In this document: piece by piece, positions 45,794-58,300 of the stretch
Layout: each line of letters starts with the position of its first letter
Position numbering within the stretch: position 1 is the first letter of the stretch
Assembly: GCA_036583965.1 (NCBI GenBank)
Contig: JAZBQD010000030.1
Location: forward strand, 109,099,162-109,163,161
DNA from: Prunella strophiata
Lineage: Eukaryota; Chordata; Aves; Passeriformes; Prunellidae
Direction: 5' to 3'
DNA length: 64,000 bases
The notes under the pieces: model-generated
Seen by the model: only the letters and a program-made list of their open reading frames with translations
What the model was told of the DNA's origin: nothing
The model's database searches: none
Translations under genes and position numbers: made by a program

Positions 45794-48393
45794 CTGGGAG
45801 AAAAAGACTTTCTAATACCTTGGAAGCCATCCAATCACTAAAACCTGAGAACCTCTGGCCCTGTTCCTCAGGCAACTGCTCCTGTCCTCTGATAGCTGGG
45901 AGGTTTGATCCTGTGCATCCCTCGTGTGACACAGGCAGCCCATGGGGGCCTCTGCCTGGTGGAGAGGGACAGGCAGAACAAGCAGTGCTGTGAGTGGAAA
46001 CAGGGAGGGATAAATAATTGATTTCCTGAAATCTGGAGAACTGTTCCCATCCCTTCTCCACCTGCTGAAGGGGTTTCCATTTTGAAACACCAGCACTGAT
46101 GCAGGGACTCCTTCCAGGGGTGTCTGAAATGCCCTGGCTGGGTGCAGAGATGTTTAATCCCAGCACTTGCCCCCAGCAGCATCATTGCTCCAGCACCCTT
46201 CTCCTCTTGTCCTTAGCAGTGCCTGAACTGTACACAAATCCCTGCTTTGTTCTGCTCTGTAGAAATTCTGCAAACACACAAAAGGCACTTTATTTTCTCC
46301 ATCTTCATCTTCAGGTGTTGGGGGAAAAAATGAGTAAATGTTTACAGCTGCTCCAGCCAGAGCAGAGTGAACACCCAGAGGTGATTTTCTCTGTTACTTT
46401 TTCTGCACCAAGAATGTGAACAGAGGGAGGTTTCAGTCCCTGAGAAAAGTTCCTGAATTATTCCAAGTGTCTTAATAATTTTTTTCAAAGCAAGAAAACC
46501 CACTATTTTCAGGCATCACTAGAGGAATGAATCTGACAAGCCCTTATCCAAATTAATGTTTAAATTTTGAAAGGGGAAAAAAAAACCTCCCTTGTGACTG
46601 ACAAGGTCCTTTTCAAACACATAATATGCTGAACCTTGCATGACATTTCTGTGGGTGTTAAGCCTAAAGAGCTATCTTTGCATGCAATGTAGCAAATGAA
46701 CTGTGTAAGGCAGAGCTGCAGCTCTGTGCATCCTTGCTGAGTAGTACTAGAGCACTGCAAAACCTGACAAGCTGCTTCTTTCAAACCTGCATGTCCCCAG
46801 GGAACAGGCTGCTGTATTCTTGCTCTTCAAACACCTGAAAAGTTTGTTCTAGACTAACTATTGTCATTTATACTCTATGTTGCAAGGAACAGATTTTGTG
46901 GGGCTTTGTGGAAGAGCAGAAAGGTAGAATGATGCAAGTAAAGCTATGACTGTTACAAAACTGTTTGAAGATCTTTATCAGGTGTCCCTCCCTAGTTTTC
47001 AACCTGTCTTTTCTTTCCTCTTCACTTTTTCTGGACTTTTGGATCATTCTCACCCTTCCTTGGGGTCTCTTATCAGTTATTCAGGTCATCCTAAAACCCC
47101 ACTGCCTCCACTCTGGCTGAGACCATCCCTCTGTGCAGGAGAGCAGATGAGTCTGCCCACATTCTGTAATCCATAAGGTAGAAACAGTGCCTGCCTCTCC
47201 CAGCCCCCCAGCCTGGAGTAGATGTTTTATTTAATTTTCCTTTCCCTGAAATTCCTGTTTGTGTTTTTGTAGTTTCAGGATGGACTACCAAGCTCCTTTC
47301 AGTGCTGAATTAGGGGAACTGAGGGTACAGTAGCAGACAGACTCACCTGTTAATCAAATTAATGTGTCTTGGTGAGACAATTCAGAACACCACAGAGCTG
47401 GTTCTCATGATTTCAGTAACATCTCATGACACTCAATATTTTTGTTAAAGCTCTGCCTTCCAGATTCATGGGATGATGGGAGAGGCTGAGGAAGAATCAG
47501 CAATAAAGCATCTAGAGCACCTGGCTGTAGAGAGTAATTGGCAAATGGGACCCAAGTGCATCCTAAAGTCTCAGCAAACCAGAAAGGAAATAAAAAGCAC
47601 CTGCAAACAACTGATGTTGGCCAAGCTTGCTGGAAAGATGCATGAAATGTGCTTGACTGGCTGCTCCTGTGGACTGGAGCTGTTGAGTGGTGGTTCCAGG
47701 TTCTCCAAAATGCCACAATGTTTTTTGGGTAGCCCTTTGTGGGAAGCTTGGAGCTGGCAGGGAAGGGGATGTGTGTGTGTGTGCATGCAAAGTGTGGCAA
47801 GAAATTATCTCCCACAAAAGCTATGGAGTGGGAAATCTGAATCTCCAGCCCCCCAGGATGTGTAGCAGCCTCAACCCCCTGAGAATTGCCAGTGTCAAAA
47901 TACACTGCAAGTCAAAATAAGACCAAAAATACAGTTTTACAAACCTCTTGATGTGAAAACTTTAAAAATGTGTGGGACATAGGGCACAAAGAGAGACATC
48001 TGATGAACAGCTGGGCATAAAGGCAGCTGCAAACTACCCACAGAAAAAGGAGGTGCTGAGGCTGCCTGGGAGATTGGTGGGAGATCTTTCCTGCCATTCT
48101 TGTTCTGCTGTGGAAACAGTTGAAGCTGTTACCAGGAACAGTTTGCAAAGGCTCAAACAAAGCCACTGACGGAAATAACTCGAACACAGAGAGGAAAAAA
48201 TTGCTTGAGAGTTCTTTTGGGAAGGATTAGGTTTTAAATAATTGCCATTTATAAGTTAATTTCACATCCTTTTGGAGCTTGGCCTACTAGGATTTGAAGG
48301 CTTGACTGAAGCTGGCAGACAGGGTGGGCACTGATTCCAGAGTTTGACTGCCAAGAAAAAGAAAAATATTAAGAGCAAAAATTGGCAATTCTG

Positions 48394-48441
<48 letters not shown>
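48394..48441. repeat. Poly(A) tract, 48 bp
   Basis: Uninterrupted run of 48 A on the + strand. The sequence just upstream is not a known retroposon that I can recognise, so it may be the tail of an unrecognised retrocopy or a simple homopolymer. The length may be affected by assembly error. Confidence 0.95.
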
Positions 48442-48443
<2 letters not shown>

Positions 48444-50559
48444 AGGCCAGGGAAATATAGGGAAATGAGATTTAGTTTAGGAAAATTATTGTTCTCTGAG
48501 CCATGGACTGATTTTATGGCTGGCTTATTAGTCACAGTCTTACATGAGCCTGGCCTTTGTAATCAATGTCTGCAAAGAAACTGGTGGAGAACACAGCTCC
48601 CAATGCTTTAATAAATTGTAAATCCACAATTTTGTTATTCTTAATCATGAGTGGTTTTTTTTAATTTACATTTGTATCAAAGTCTATTAAAAGCAGTGGG
48701 GAGACTCCTCTCAGCTTTAACAACTTTGAATCAAGCCCTGCAAAAATAGATGCTGCGTGTCTCAAGGCTTCTGCTGCAGCCTTGCAAAGTAAAACCACAG
48801 CTCTTCTGTTTCTGACCCCCAGCTCTTTAGGGTTGTGAGTTACCAGGGCCTGTGGGACACCTCTCTGTCCTTTTGCCCAAATCTGGGCTGTTCCTGAGGG
48901 ATCTGGGCTTGCTCCTGACATTCTCTGCTGAGCACACACATCCTCTCTGTGTTTCCTCTGTGTTTCCAGCTCACTGTGGGATAATCTCTGCAGGAAGAGG
49001 GGCCCAGAGCTAACACCCAGCTCTCAGGTAAACTCACTCCCTAAGAGATTGGAGATGCAGACAGATTCAAGAAAATGTGATGGAAGCAGGTTGTTAGACA
49101 GCCTTGAGCATCCCAGTGAAGGACATGTTTTTCTTTCTGGAAGAGAGCCATGATGTAGAAATAGACTGAAAGCAGGAAAGAGGGCTGCAGCCATAGCTGA
49201 GGCTGTATATTTAAACCTCTTTGCTGTCTGACCATCTGGGCCTGCAGCTAAACTTACCTACAAATTATTTTCAATGTTTCTACATCTTGAGAGGTAAAAG
49301 GTGCACTTGATACTTTATGCCAGGAAGAAAGGCAAAATAACTGTCCTGAGTCATATTTCCCCTGTATCAGACCTTTCTGTGTGGTTTTGGATGCCCAACC
49401 CATTTCATCAGCCTTCACCCACACTGCCTGGAGCCCCAGGCTGGATGCTCTGTGTGCACAGAGCCCCTCACAGCCAACACAAAATCTGGATTTGCATTCC
49501 TTCTCTGTACAACCCAAGTCAGAACAACCACTGGCAATGCAAATGCACTCACATATTTTTCTGCCTTTACATTTTTAATAATTTTTTTTTAGCCATAGCT
49601 AGAAGAAGACCCTTTCCATGATGAAAATTCTTGTAGGATGATCCAGAAAACCTCAGTTTCTCACTTAGCTCAGTCAAATTTGCTCAGTGACTCCTGCATG
49701 CCTGGATCCCAGGAGAAAGCCCCAAACCCAGGTGAGGTCTGTCTGACCCCTACACATCAGGGAAGGTTTGATGTGGGCTTCTGGCACCTCACAAGGAGCT
49801 CACATGAGGGGGACTAACGGATTCTGGGTGAGAAAAGTTGTGTTTTGCCACTTTTGCAACCATCTCGTGCAAAATGAGGCACCTGGATCTAACCTTGGTT
49901 TGACAACTGTGGTGAAATGGGTTCACCACCCCAAATTTTAAGTGCCTGACTCACTCCTTTGGGGACTGGCTTACCAATTCCTCCTCTGGAAGGCAAATGG
50001 ATGAGGATGGCTGTGGCTCTTGCTGGTCAGAGCTTAGATCTCCCCAGTTCTTGGGGGGTGCCCCAGCACCTAAACTGGAGTAATTGAGAGTTTGGCAAGT
50101 CTTGTCAGGCTCAGTGTAAACTAATGTCTCATTCTTTGCCTGTGATCCTTCTCCTCTTTAGGTAATTTTCCCATTTAAATGGTTTTGTGCACATGGTTCC
50201 TCCACTTTAGAGAGAATAGTGTGAAAATATCTGTTGAACAATCCCATCCCAGAGCTGGGCTTTCTTTCCTCATCTTAAACCAAAGTCCTGTATTAGTCTC
50301 TGACTACTGTCCATTGACTTGGGAAAGACTAGAAGCAATTATATTTGGGAATTAGAGAAATTAAGTCTCAAGAGACATGGAACCTTTCAGCTTTTTAATG
50401 CTTTTGATTGTGTCTTTCTGTTCTGTGTGCCATCAAAGTAACAAAATTAAAATATTTTATGAAAGTGAGCTGTGATGGGTGATGGTACAGAACTGATCTG
50501 GTCGTTCCATTTGTCTATGATTCTTAGCACATTAAAAAAAGACACAGGGAGACTCTTAA

Positions 50560-50647
50560 ATCCATCCATCCATCCATCCATCCATCCATCCATCCATCCA
50601 TCCATCCATCCATCCATCCATCCATCCATCCATCCATCCATCCATCC
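50560..50647. repeat. (ATCC)22 microsatellite
   Basis: Perfect tetranucleotide repeat of about 22 units. It lies 355 bp beyond the DIPK2B stop on the minus strand, so it may be in or near the 3' UTR, where it would read (GGAT)n. The periodic frames across it are artefacts. Confidence 0.98.
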
Positions 50648-50748
50648 CATATTATTTATATATCATCTCCATCAGAAAGGGTTTCTTGGCCTTGCTTTTC
50701 AACAGATGGCATGGGAAACTCTTCCAAGGCCAAAACACATGAATGAGA

Positions 50749-51001
50749 TTTATTAATCCCGTGGCCCCTTCTCAGTCACGACAATGTTAATAACCCATAA
50801 ACCATACACCGTGTCTATGTCCCACCTAACAAATGCATCTCTGGGAGATGAATAATAAACCCCATGTGCACTCTGCTCCCTCTTACACCGAGAACACTCC
50901 AGATTTGGGGCAGCTCTTTCCAGCCACCCTGGCTCCTTCTCTCTGCCCGTGCTGGGAGGAGGCTGGCCGTGCCCCAGTCCTTGCCAGGCACAGCTGGTGT
51001 G
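50749..51001 (-). other. DIPK2B: DIPK2B proximal 3' UTR (candidate) with poly(A) signal
   Basis: On the minus strand the sequence after the TGA continues without features to an AATAAA at 50754-50749, about 250 bp downstream. This is the nearest good poly(A) signal. A longer UTR is possible, since human DIPK2B has one (as I recall). Confidence 0.4.
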
Positions 51002-51342
51002 TCAGTATTTGTCACTGTATCTGCAGTCGGGGTAGCGGTAGGCGAAGCGGGAGTCGCAGGAGCGCAGAGGCCTCAGGATCTCTGCCAGCTCCTCCACGGC
51101 CTCGCTGGCACCGCCGCGCTCGCCCAGGCCGCGGGCGCAGCGCTGCAGGAAGGCGTCGATGCTCTCCTGCACGGGGGGAAGGAACTTCCCCGTCAGCAGC
51201 TTCGGCAGGAGGTCTTGACACACCATAACGAGGCTGTGCTCCTCCCTGATGGAGTCACAGGGCACAAATGCAGACTGGCAGTCCGCAGTCAGGCAGCTGA
51301 AGATGTCTTTATACTCCTGTTGGCCATCGATCAGCTGGCTCC
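51002..51342 (-). CDS. DIPK2B: DIPK2B exon 5 (terminal)
   Basis: Minus-strand acceptor CCAACAG just above 51342, and TGA at 51004-51002. It completes the Gly codon started by exon 4 and encodes 112 residues: [17 protein letters not shown], then [16 protein letters not shown], ending [17 protein letters not shown] and RYSDKY. Several cysteines likely form disulfides in the secretory lumen (inference). The ATG at 51355 in the open frame lies in the intron and is not a start. Length 341 bp. Confidence 0.95.
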
Positions 51343-52353
51343 CTGTTGGGGACAATTAAAACGCTTGTTAGAAGCATAATAGCGAGCTCCTGGACAGTCA
51401 GAGATATCTGTGCCTCTGTGTTAGCATGGGGTTTGTTACTGTCTGAAGGATGTGACCACCTTTCACCACAAATTGCTCAGTGCTGAAGCTGTGTATGAGC
51501 CAATTTTCTTGCTTTTGAAATATGTATATTTTTCTGAATGACAGAGCTCTTCAGAGCTGCCTGTCAGAGGAACTGGAGATGAGTCTGTCGAGTCAAGCTG
51601 ATGCAGAAAAAAAAGAGGATTGGAGTACAAATCTAAAATGTGGAGCTCCAAAAACCCTACCACAAATAGCCAGACCTGTAATTTTTTCCATGTTAACCAA
51701 AATCATTACATTGCAACAACAGCTCATCTAGCTGAAGTCAAGTTAACAGTCATAGCTGTTGGGATAAGAAAAGGAAATCCAGTGGAAAATTTTCTGACAG
51801 CTGCTTCTGAATATTCTGAATATGCAGCTGAATGTGTGAGTTGAGGAAAAACCTTTTGAAAATCTGAATATGCAAAATGAAACTGTTAAATTATTGGATG
51901 AATAGTCTTTGACTAGCTCTACGTGCAGGAGTAGAGCAATGTAACCTGTGAAAATGGAATACTAACCCTTGATTCTATGTGAAAGTGACAAAAAGGGGGA
52001 TTTTGTTATTATTGCTATAAATAATAATAACCATTATTAGTCAATGTGATAAATGCATGTAAAAATGGTCCAATTTGACCCACTACTTAGAATAAATGAA
52101 ATGACAAAATTTCTGCTGGCAAATATTGACATTTGCATGGCAAAAGTTTGAAAAGGAAGGCTTCAAATGGGATCATTCAGCACTACTGTGTGAAAGCTGC
52201 TGCCAGCTCCAGAGTGGCCACCAAAGCACCAATAACACAAACACAACACCCGTCGTCTTCCCGACTCAGAGCTGGGATGGCAGGAGCTGCTGATGGTGAG
52301 TCCCTCTGTGAACTTCTATAATTTAATGTAGTAAGTGGTGTTTGGTTAATTAA

Positions 52354-52384
<31 letters not shown>

Positions 52385-55300
52385 CAAGAGAAAAAAAACA
52401 AACAACCAAAAAAAGGCAGCAGTAGAGCCAAGGGCAGAAGGGGAAAGATTTGTCTGCCCTGCCTGCCGAGCCCGCCCGTGACAGATGCGTCGCCACGGAG
52501 CCCGCTGAGTACCTTCCTCCCTGTCGATGATGCCCAGCGTGCTGGCATCCCGGATGAACAGATGCCCGTTGCTGAACACGCCGAAGGTGCCAGCGTCCAC
52601 GTGGGTGAAGTAGAAGAAGTAGTTGAGGTCGTTGGTGGCCATGGAGCGCAGCACGGCCAGGAGCTGCAGCGCCAGGTCCGCGGCCACCTCGGGCGCCGCG
52701 CCGAAGAAGTCGCGCAGGGGCCGGGTGCTGGCGCTGACCAGCAGGCGCCCACAGGAGCCCAGGTACCGCGGGAAGGGCCAGCCCTCCACGTCAGGGAAGA
52801 TCTGTGGGGAAGAGCAGCAATGGGGATTATCCTTGCTCTCTGCCCATGGATCTACCTCCCTCTCAGAGTGCCCTTTCTGGCTCCAAGCAGCAGGGTTGTG
52901 GTTTGCGTCTTCGGTCAGCCTGCAATCCTTCCTCGCCCATCCAGCCCTAGCAGCTGGGAAAGGTACTTACTACCCCACCCTGGAGGAGTTAGGATGCTTT
53001 TTTCTTTTTCTTATGGTTCTTTTATGTAACAGAGGAAGAATCTGGTATTTCGAGACGTATTCTGTAAGAAAGACTAACTGGAAAGTCCAAGATAATAATA
53101 GTTTTCAGATTCATGAAAATTTTAGCCACAGAACAGCTAAATTTAGGTGTCTTTGATGGGTCCCTCATGAGCACTGAACAGATGAAGTCACAGCTTGGAG
53201 TTGAGGTAAGGCTAAAGCAGATTTTGCTAATTGGTGAGAACTGCCAGGCTCATTTGTAAGAGACTTTGCAGTCTCAGGGGCAGAAGTGGTGGGTGTTTGC
53301 TCCAGTGGAGACACCTGGGCTGGGCTCCCTGCTTCCCTGCAGCTCATGCCAGCAACACAGTTGTCCCAGGTGGAAACCAAACTGTGTGACTGCTGAGCTA
53401 TGCCAGCACAAAGCTTTCTGTCATCTGCATTAAAGCTCATCTGTGTCCCCAGCACCTCAGACCCTGCCAAGCCATGATGAACTCATCCAGTTTCATGTTT
53501 AAGGTTACTTCTCCCTTCTGCTGTGAAGGCATTCTGGGCAACTGTGTAAAAATCTAGCTTTTTCTCCTTTGCATATTCTTCTCATCTCTTCAAGTTGTGT
53601 TCCTGTGTGTTCAGAGTGCTAAGGGCCACAGCTTCATGCCCCAGTGATCCATAACTGGGGTGGCTGAATGGCCCCCAGGAGCCTCCCAGAACATGAGAAC
53701 TATTTCCCCTCCCTGGGACCACACATAGCCCTGTGAGCTGCTGAGTGCAGAGTGGCCTGGGCCAGAGATGGATGATGCTGCCACTGCCATCTTTTCTTCG
53801 TGGAATCATGAAGGGTTGCAAGAATCAGCAGTGAGGACTAAAGGTGGGATGGGGAAAGGTGAGGATCCTCACTTGAAACATAAGGAAAGGGAGGAGCTGC
53901 ATTCCAGGCAGGTCAGAAAGGGTCCAGGGGAAGGGTTGGGGCCTCCCAGATCACTGCCTTCAAACCCAGAGATTTGAAACCCAGAGCCAGTTACCAGCAG
54001 CAGGTGAATGGAAAACACAGCACTGGCACATGGAGCATGGGAAATCATGCTTTTTCTCTCCTGGAAACAGGCTGTGATTTTATGTAATGCATTAGCAGTG
54101 CAAACCTAACACTTTGAAGTGTTGGGGATGTGCAAAACCCTGGATTTCACAGCACTCTAGTGCAATAATGCACCTGGGGTTCCCTATCTCTCCCCAGCCT
54201 CACAGACTGATGCACCTCCTGAGCCTGCCTGGCTTCAGCCCCCCAACCCCATAGAAGAACCACACTTTTTGAAGGCCAGGGAGCTGACAAAGGCTGGGGC
54301 TGGGACTCTCTGCTGCTGAGGCTGGCACACATCTCATACAAGGGTTTGCTTGTGAGGGGGTGTGAGGGGTTTTTCAAGCTGGACTAGGCTGGCACGTACC
54401 TGTAAGAGGATGGGGTGGGAGTTCACTGCCAGGGTGTAGAGCAGGCGCAGCTTGTCGCGGTCCGTCAGGTGATCCATGTAGACGCTGCCGGCGTCCGGCA
54501 CCTCGGCGTAGCGCCGCACGATCCTGTCCAGGAGGCGCTGGGACGGGCAGCGCAGCATGGGGCTGGACAGGCCCTGTGGGAGGGGAGAACCCAGCAGGGA
54601 TGTCTAATTCACAGAATCACAGAATCATGAGGCTGGAAGAGACCTCTAAGATCATCGAGTCCAACCTATGTCCTGACACCTCAACTCAGAATCCAGACTA
54701 TAGCACCGAGTGCCATGTCCAGCCTTTTTTAAACACATCCAGAGATGGTGATTCTACCACCTCTCTGGGAAGAGCATTCCAGTTCTTTATCATTCTTTTG
54801 GTGAAAAATATTTTCCTAATATCCAACCTCCACCTTCCCTGACATAGCTTGAGACTGTGTCCTCTGCTTCTGTCAGCTGCTGCCTGGTGGAAGAGACTGA
54901 CCCCCACCTGTCTACAACCTCCCTTCAAGAAGCTGTAGAGAGCAATAAGGTCACCTCTAAGCCTCCTCTTCTCCAGGCTAAACAACCCCAGCTCCCTCAA
55001 ACGTTCCTCATAGGGCTTGTGTTCCAAGCCCCTCACCAGCCTTGTTGCCCTCCTCTGGACACGTTCAAGCATCTCGATATCCTTTCTAATTCCAGCCTGA
55101 GACATTGCAGTGTGGTCATGCTGGGGGTATACATGCACCTCTGGGCTCTGCCCGCTGTGCCTCTGCTTGCTGTGGCACATGTGGGCACACAGGGCATCTC
55201 ACCTGTCCTAGGAAAAGACCTCTGCCAGCCAAAAATGCCATTGTCCAACTCAGGTTTCAAGAACGGCCCCCATTCCTGGGCACTGCAAACCTCAACTCCC

Positions 55301-58300
55301 CCAGCTGCACAGCACCACATCTCTCCCCAGCATGGGACTCTTCCCTCTGCCTGGGTTTCCAGCCCTGGCATTCCTGGTGGAGGGCCTCCAGTTGCTACGA
55401 CAGTGAGTCACTTCCCTCGTTAAATAATCTTCGGATCACTTCGTTATTTGCTTAACCTGAGAGCAGCTTTCTTGGAAATACTATTTGCTAAGGTCAGTAA
55501 ACATGCTTTAAAAATGTAAATAAACATTGTGTGTGAGTATAAGCACAGGATATGTTCTCTCTCTCTGATAAACTCATGCATTAACTATCAAAACCAAATA
55601 GCCTGTGTTTATTTTTTGTAAATACCAGCAACAAATAGAGAACCGTTGGGCTAATGGAGTCAATTATCACTGTATTTCACCCTTCAGATTTGGAGGTTTG
55701 GCTTGTAAAATTGCATGAGCAATCTATGGCTGGGATAAATGGCATAGAAAATTATACCTAGTCAAAAATGGCCTTTTTTAATTTATCAGTCAGTCTTTCT
55801 TAATAGCCAAGGAGAGTTTCTATATGGAGGGTTGCCCACAGTGGCACAGAACCACTGCCCTGACATGCCTCTGCTGGAGAAGGGAATCAGGTTTTTTAAG
55901 CCTCTTGATTAAAAATTATTCCAGTAGCCAAATTTGCTCTTTTGAGTTTTTTTTATAATTTGATGGCTGGGAGATGTGCTTCAGAGGAAAGGGAGGTGGA
56001 GCTCACGTTGCTCCCTGCCATCCTTCATGCTGAGAGCAAAGATGTGACGCAGCATCTCCCCAGGTCACGTGGGAGCTCTGAGGTAGGTCCTCCTCAGCCC
56101 CTCCTGTGCGAGCTGTTCATTTGGCATGAAACACTGAACCTCCCAGCCATGACAAAGAAACACAGGAACATGGAAAAGATGAGTAGGACACTTTCCCAGC
56201 TGGAGGAGAAAATGGGGGATTAGATGTCCCATGTCTCTTCCTCTGCATCCCTGTTGGCTTCGGTGACATTCCAACCACCCCTTCCCCGGGCCATCAGTTG
56301 CACAAAACAAGTCCAAAATGCCAGTAGCTGGTCAAAACTACCTGAGAAACTCAATCACAACTGAAGTGTTGTTTCATGAAAAACAAAAAATCTTTCTTCC
56401 CAAAAAGAATAAAACATTTGTCAAAAATAATTCTACTCGGTTCCTGTTGCAAGTCTTCATACACTCCTCTCCTCTGTTGTAGCCTTATCAGGAAAATATT
56501 TTCTCAATTAATTGTCTAAAACCATAGAAGAGGTGCAGGGGGAGGGATGGTTATGGATTTCTCTTTTGCAGGAGCTTTGCGGATGACTCTGTCACTTTCC
56601 CTTTGGAGGAGAAGTGATAAAAAATGAGCAGAACAGACTTGTGTTAAGTAAGAGATAAATGGTGGAGAAAGTGTCTTGCAGCTCTGTGTGTATTCAAATA
56701 TTTGCAGCCAAAGTTAGAAGGCCTTGCTGCTTCCAGGAGTCTGCAATGCAAAAGCTGAGACCCTGAAGAGTACACAGTAGGAACATAAATCACAGCAGCA
56801 GAGAAGGCATGGACAGTGTAATTAGGGTTTTTCTGAGGTCAGAGCTCATCCTCTTAACAGAGATGTGGGCACGTGGTGCCTGTGGTGCTCATGGCTGCTG
56901 GTGTCCTGAGGAACTGTTCCAGGCACATCCAGGGAGGAGTGGGAGCAGAGGAGCAGGGCTGGGTGCTGACAGCTTTGCATCAAACATTGGTGCAGCTTCC
57001 TACAGTTTAATGAAGCCCTGACCCACAAAAACTGGGCAATGGGGCCTTTTGATTTTATCAGAGGCAGTCAACAGCATAAAGCCCAGCACCTGCTTGATTG
57101 TTTCAGTGGAGAGGGGTCTCACCTTCCTGCAGGCTGATGGAAACATCTCTACAGCAGAAAAGGAGCTGGGGTTGTAAAACTGTCAGACAAAAACTGTCAA
57201 CAGAAGAAAAATGTGAAGAACACAAACTCGAAACACTGGAGATACAGATTTATCTGAGACTGTCTTAAGTCCTTTGCAGTGACTTATCACCCCAGAGAAT
57301 AAGACCTGACAGACAGGCTGATGTATTGTTTGTGATTGATGTGGAAAGCTTCTTATTTACTTTATTTAAATACCCACATTTCTATATCTGATAGTGAGTA
57401 GTTCCTGCAAAGCCTACCTGCACTCAGCTGTGAGTTTTTAAACCCTATTACATAGTATAGGATGCATTTTAAACTCCATGAGTTTATGCATATGTAGCAT
57501 AGACATGCCCAGAATTCACTTGGATGTACAGACAACTGTGGAAGACAATTTCTTGCTCTGTTTTCTTTCAGTCAGCCCAAGGAGGGATGGCCCAGACCAG
57601 GAGCACGGCTGCCTCCTGTCCATGAGCCACTACCTGGGTCCAGCTTCACCAAACTACCAGGTTTAGGATGGGTTCCAGAAGGAAACACTTGTCAAAGCAC
57701 CTACAGCTCCTGGTGATGTGAATCCAAGGTTTCCTTAACTCCCAAAAGAAAGAAGGTAAGAATGCCCTGAGAAACTCATCCCCACTGCCAGCAGGTTTAT
57801 GGAAGTCTCTGATGATGAGGTACTGGGTCAAAGAGGTGGCAGGTCTAGGAGGTGGCTCTGGGAGCCCCAAAGATCCCATCCTTCCCTAGGATGGACAACT
57901 GGACATGTGAGTGAGCTGCTGCCCCTGTGCAGCAAGAAGAGAGGTGGGCTGGACCCAGAGGCCACATAACCAGGGTGCTGGTGCATCTGCTGTGGGCAGG
58001 ATGAGGTGCTGGTCAGTAGTTGTTGGTCAATATTTGCTGGTCAGCAGTTGCTGGTCAGAACTTGCTGATCAGTAGTCTCAAACAATCCGTCCTAGAGAGA
58101 GGGTCTGCAAATGCTGGATTTTCACCTTGGTACTGCTTTCCCCTGTCTGCCTTCAGTATTTTCCTGGCTGTGCTTTGTAGGCAGGGCTGTAAATTTTCCC
58201 TGTGGGTGATTTGTGCTGAAACCAACCTGCTTTGTTGCCCCTCCAGCAGGAAAGCACCCAGAGTGGTTTGAGATGATGAGCTCCTGGGTGAAGCAGAGAG

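Larger units (their letters stand above)
45794..50748. other. Intergenic between the two convergent genes
   Basis: No gene recognised. It holds a (GT)n near 47770, a 48-bp A-run at 48394-48441, a perfect 8-bp hairpin at 49909-49929 and the (ATCC)22 microsatellite at 50560-50647. The right end probably includes the DIPK2B 3' UTR read on the minus strand. Confidence 0.6.

Noticed and set aside
50560..50647. Regular repeat that might be taken for a CRISPR array
   Set aside because: It is a pure tetranucleotide tract without spacers. The window is eukaryotic.
50447..50756. Frames with GWMD or IHPS periodicity
   Set aside because: They are translation of the (ATCC)n microsatellite.
50864..51379. 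171-codon + strand frame opposite DIPK2B exon 5
   Set aside because: It is an antisense shadow of the GC-rich exon, whose minus-strand protein is clearly conserved.
52478..53156. 183- and 177-codon + strand frames over DIPK2B exon 4
   Set aside because: These are shadows of the exon on the opposite strand with no homology of their own.
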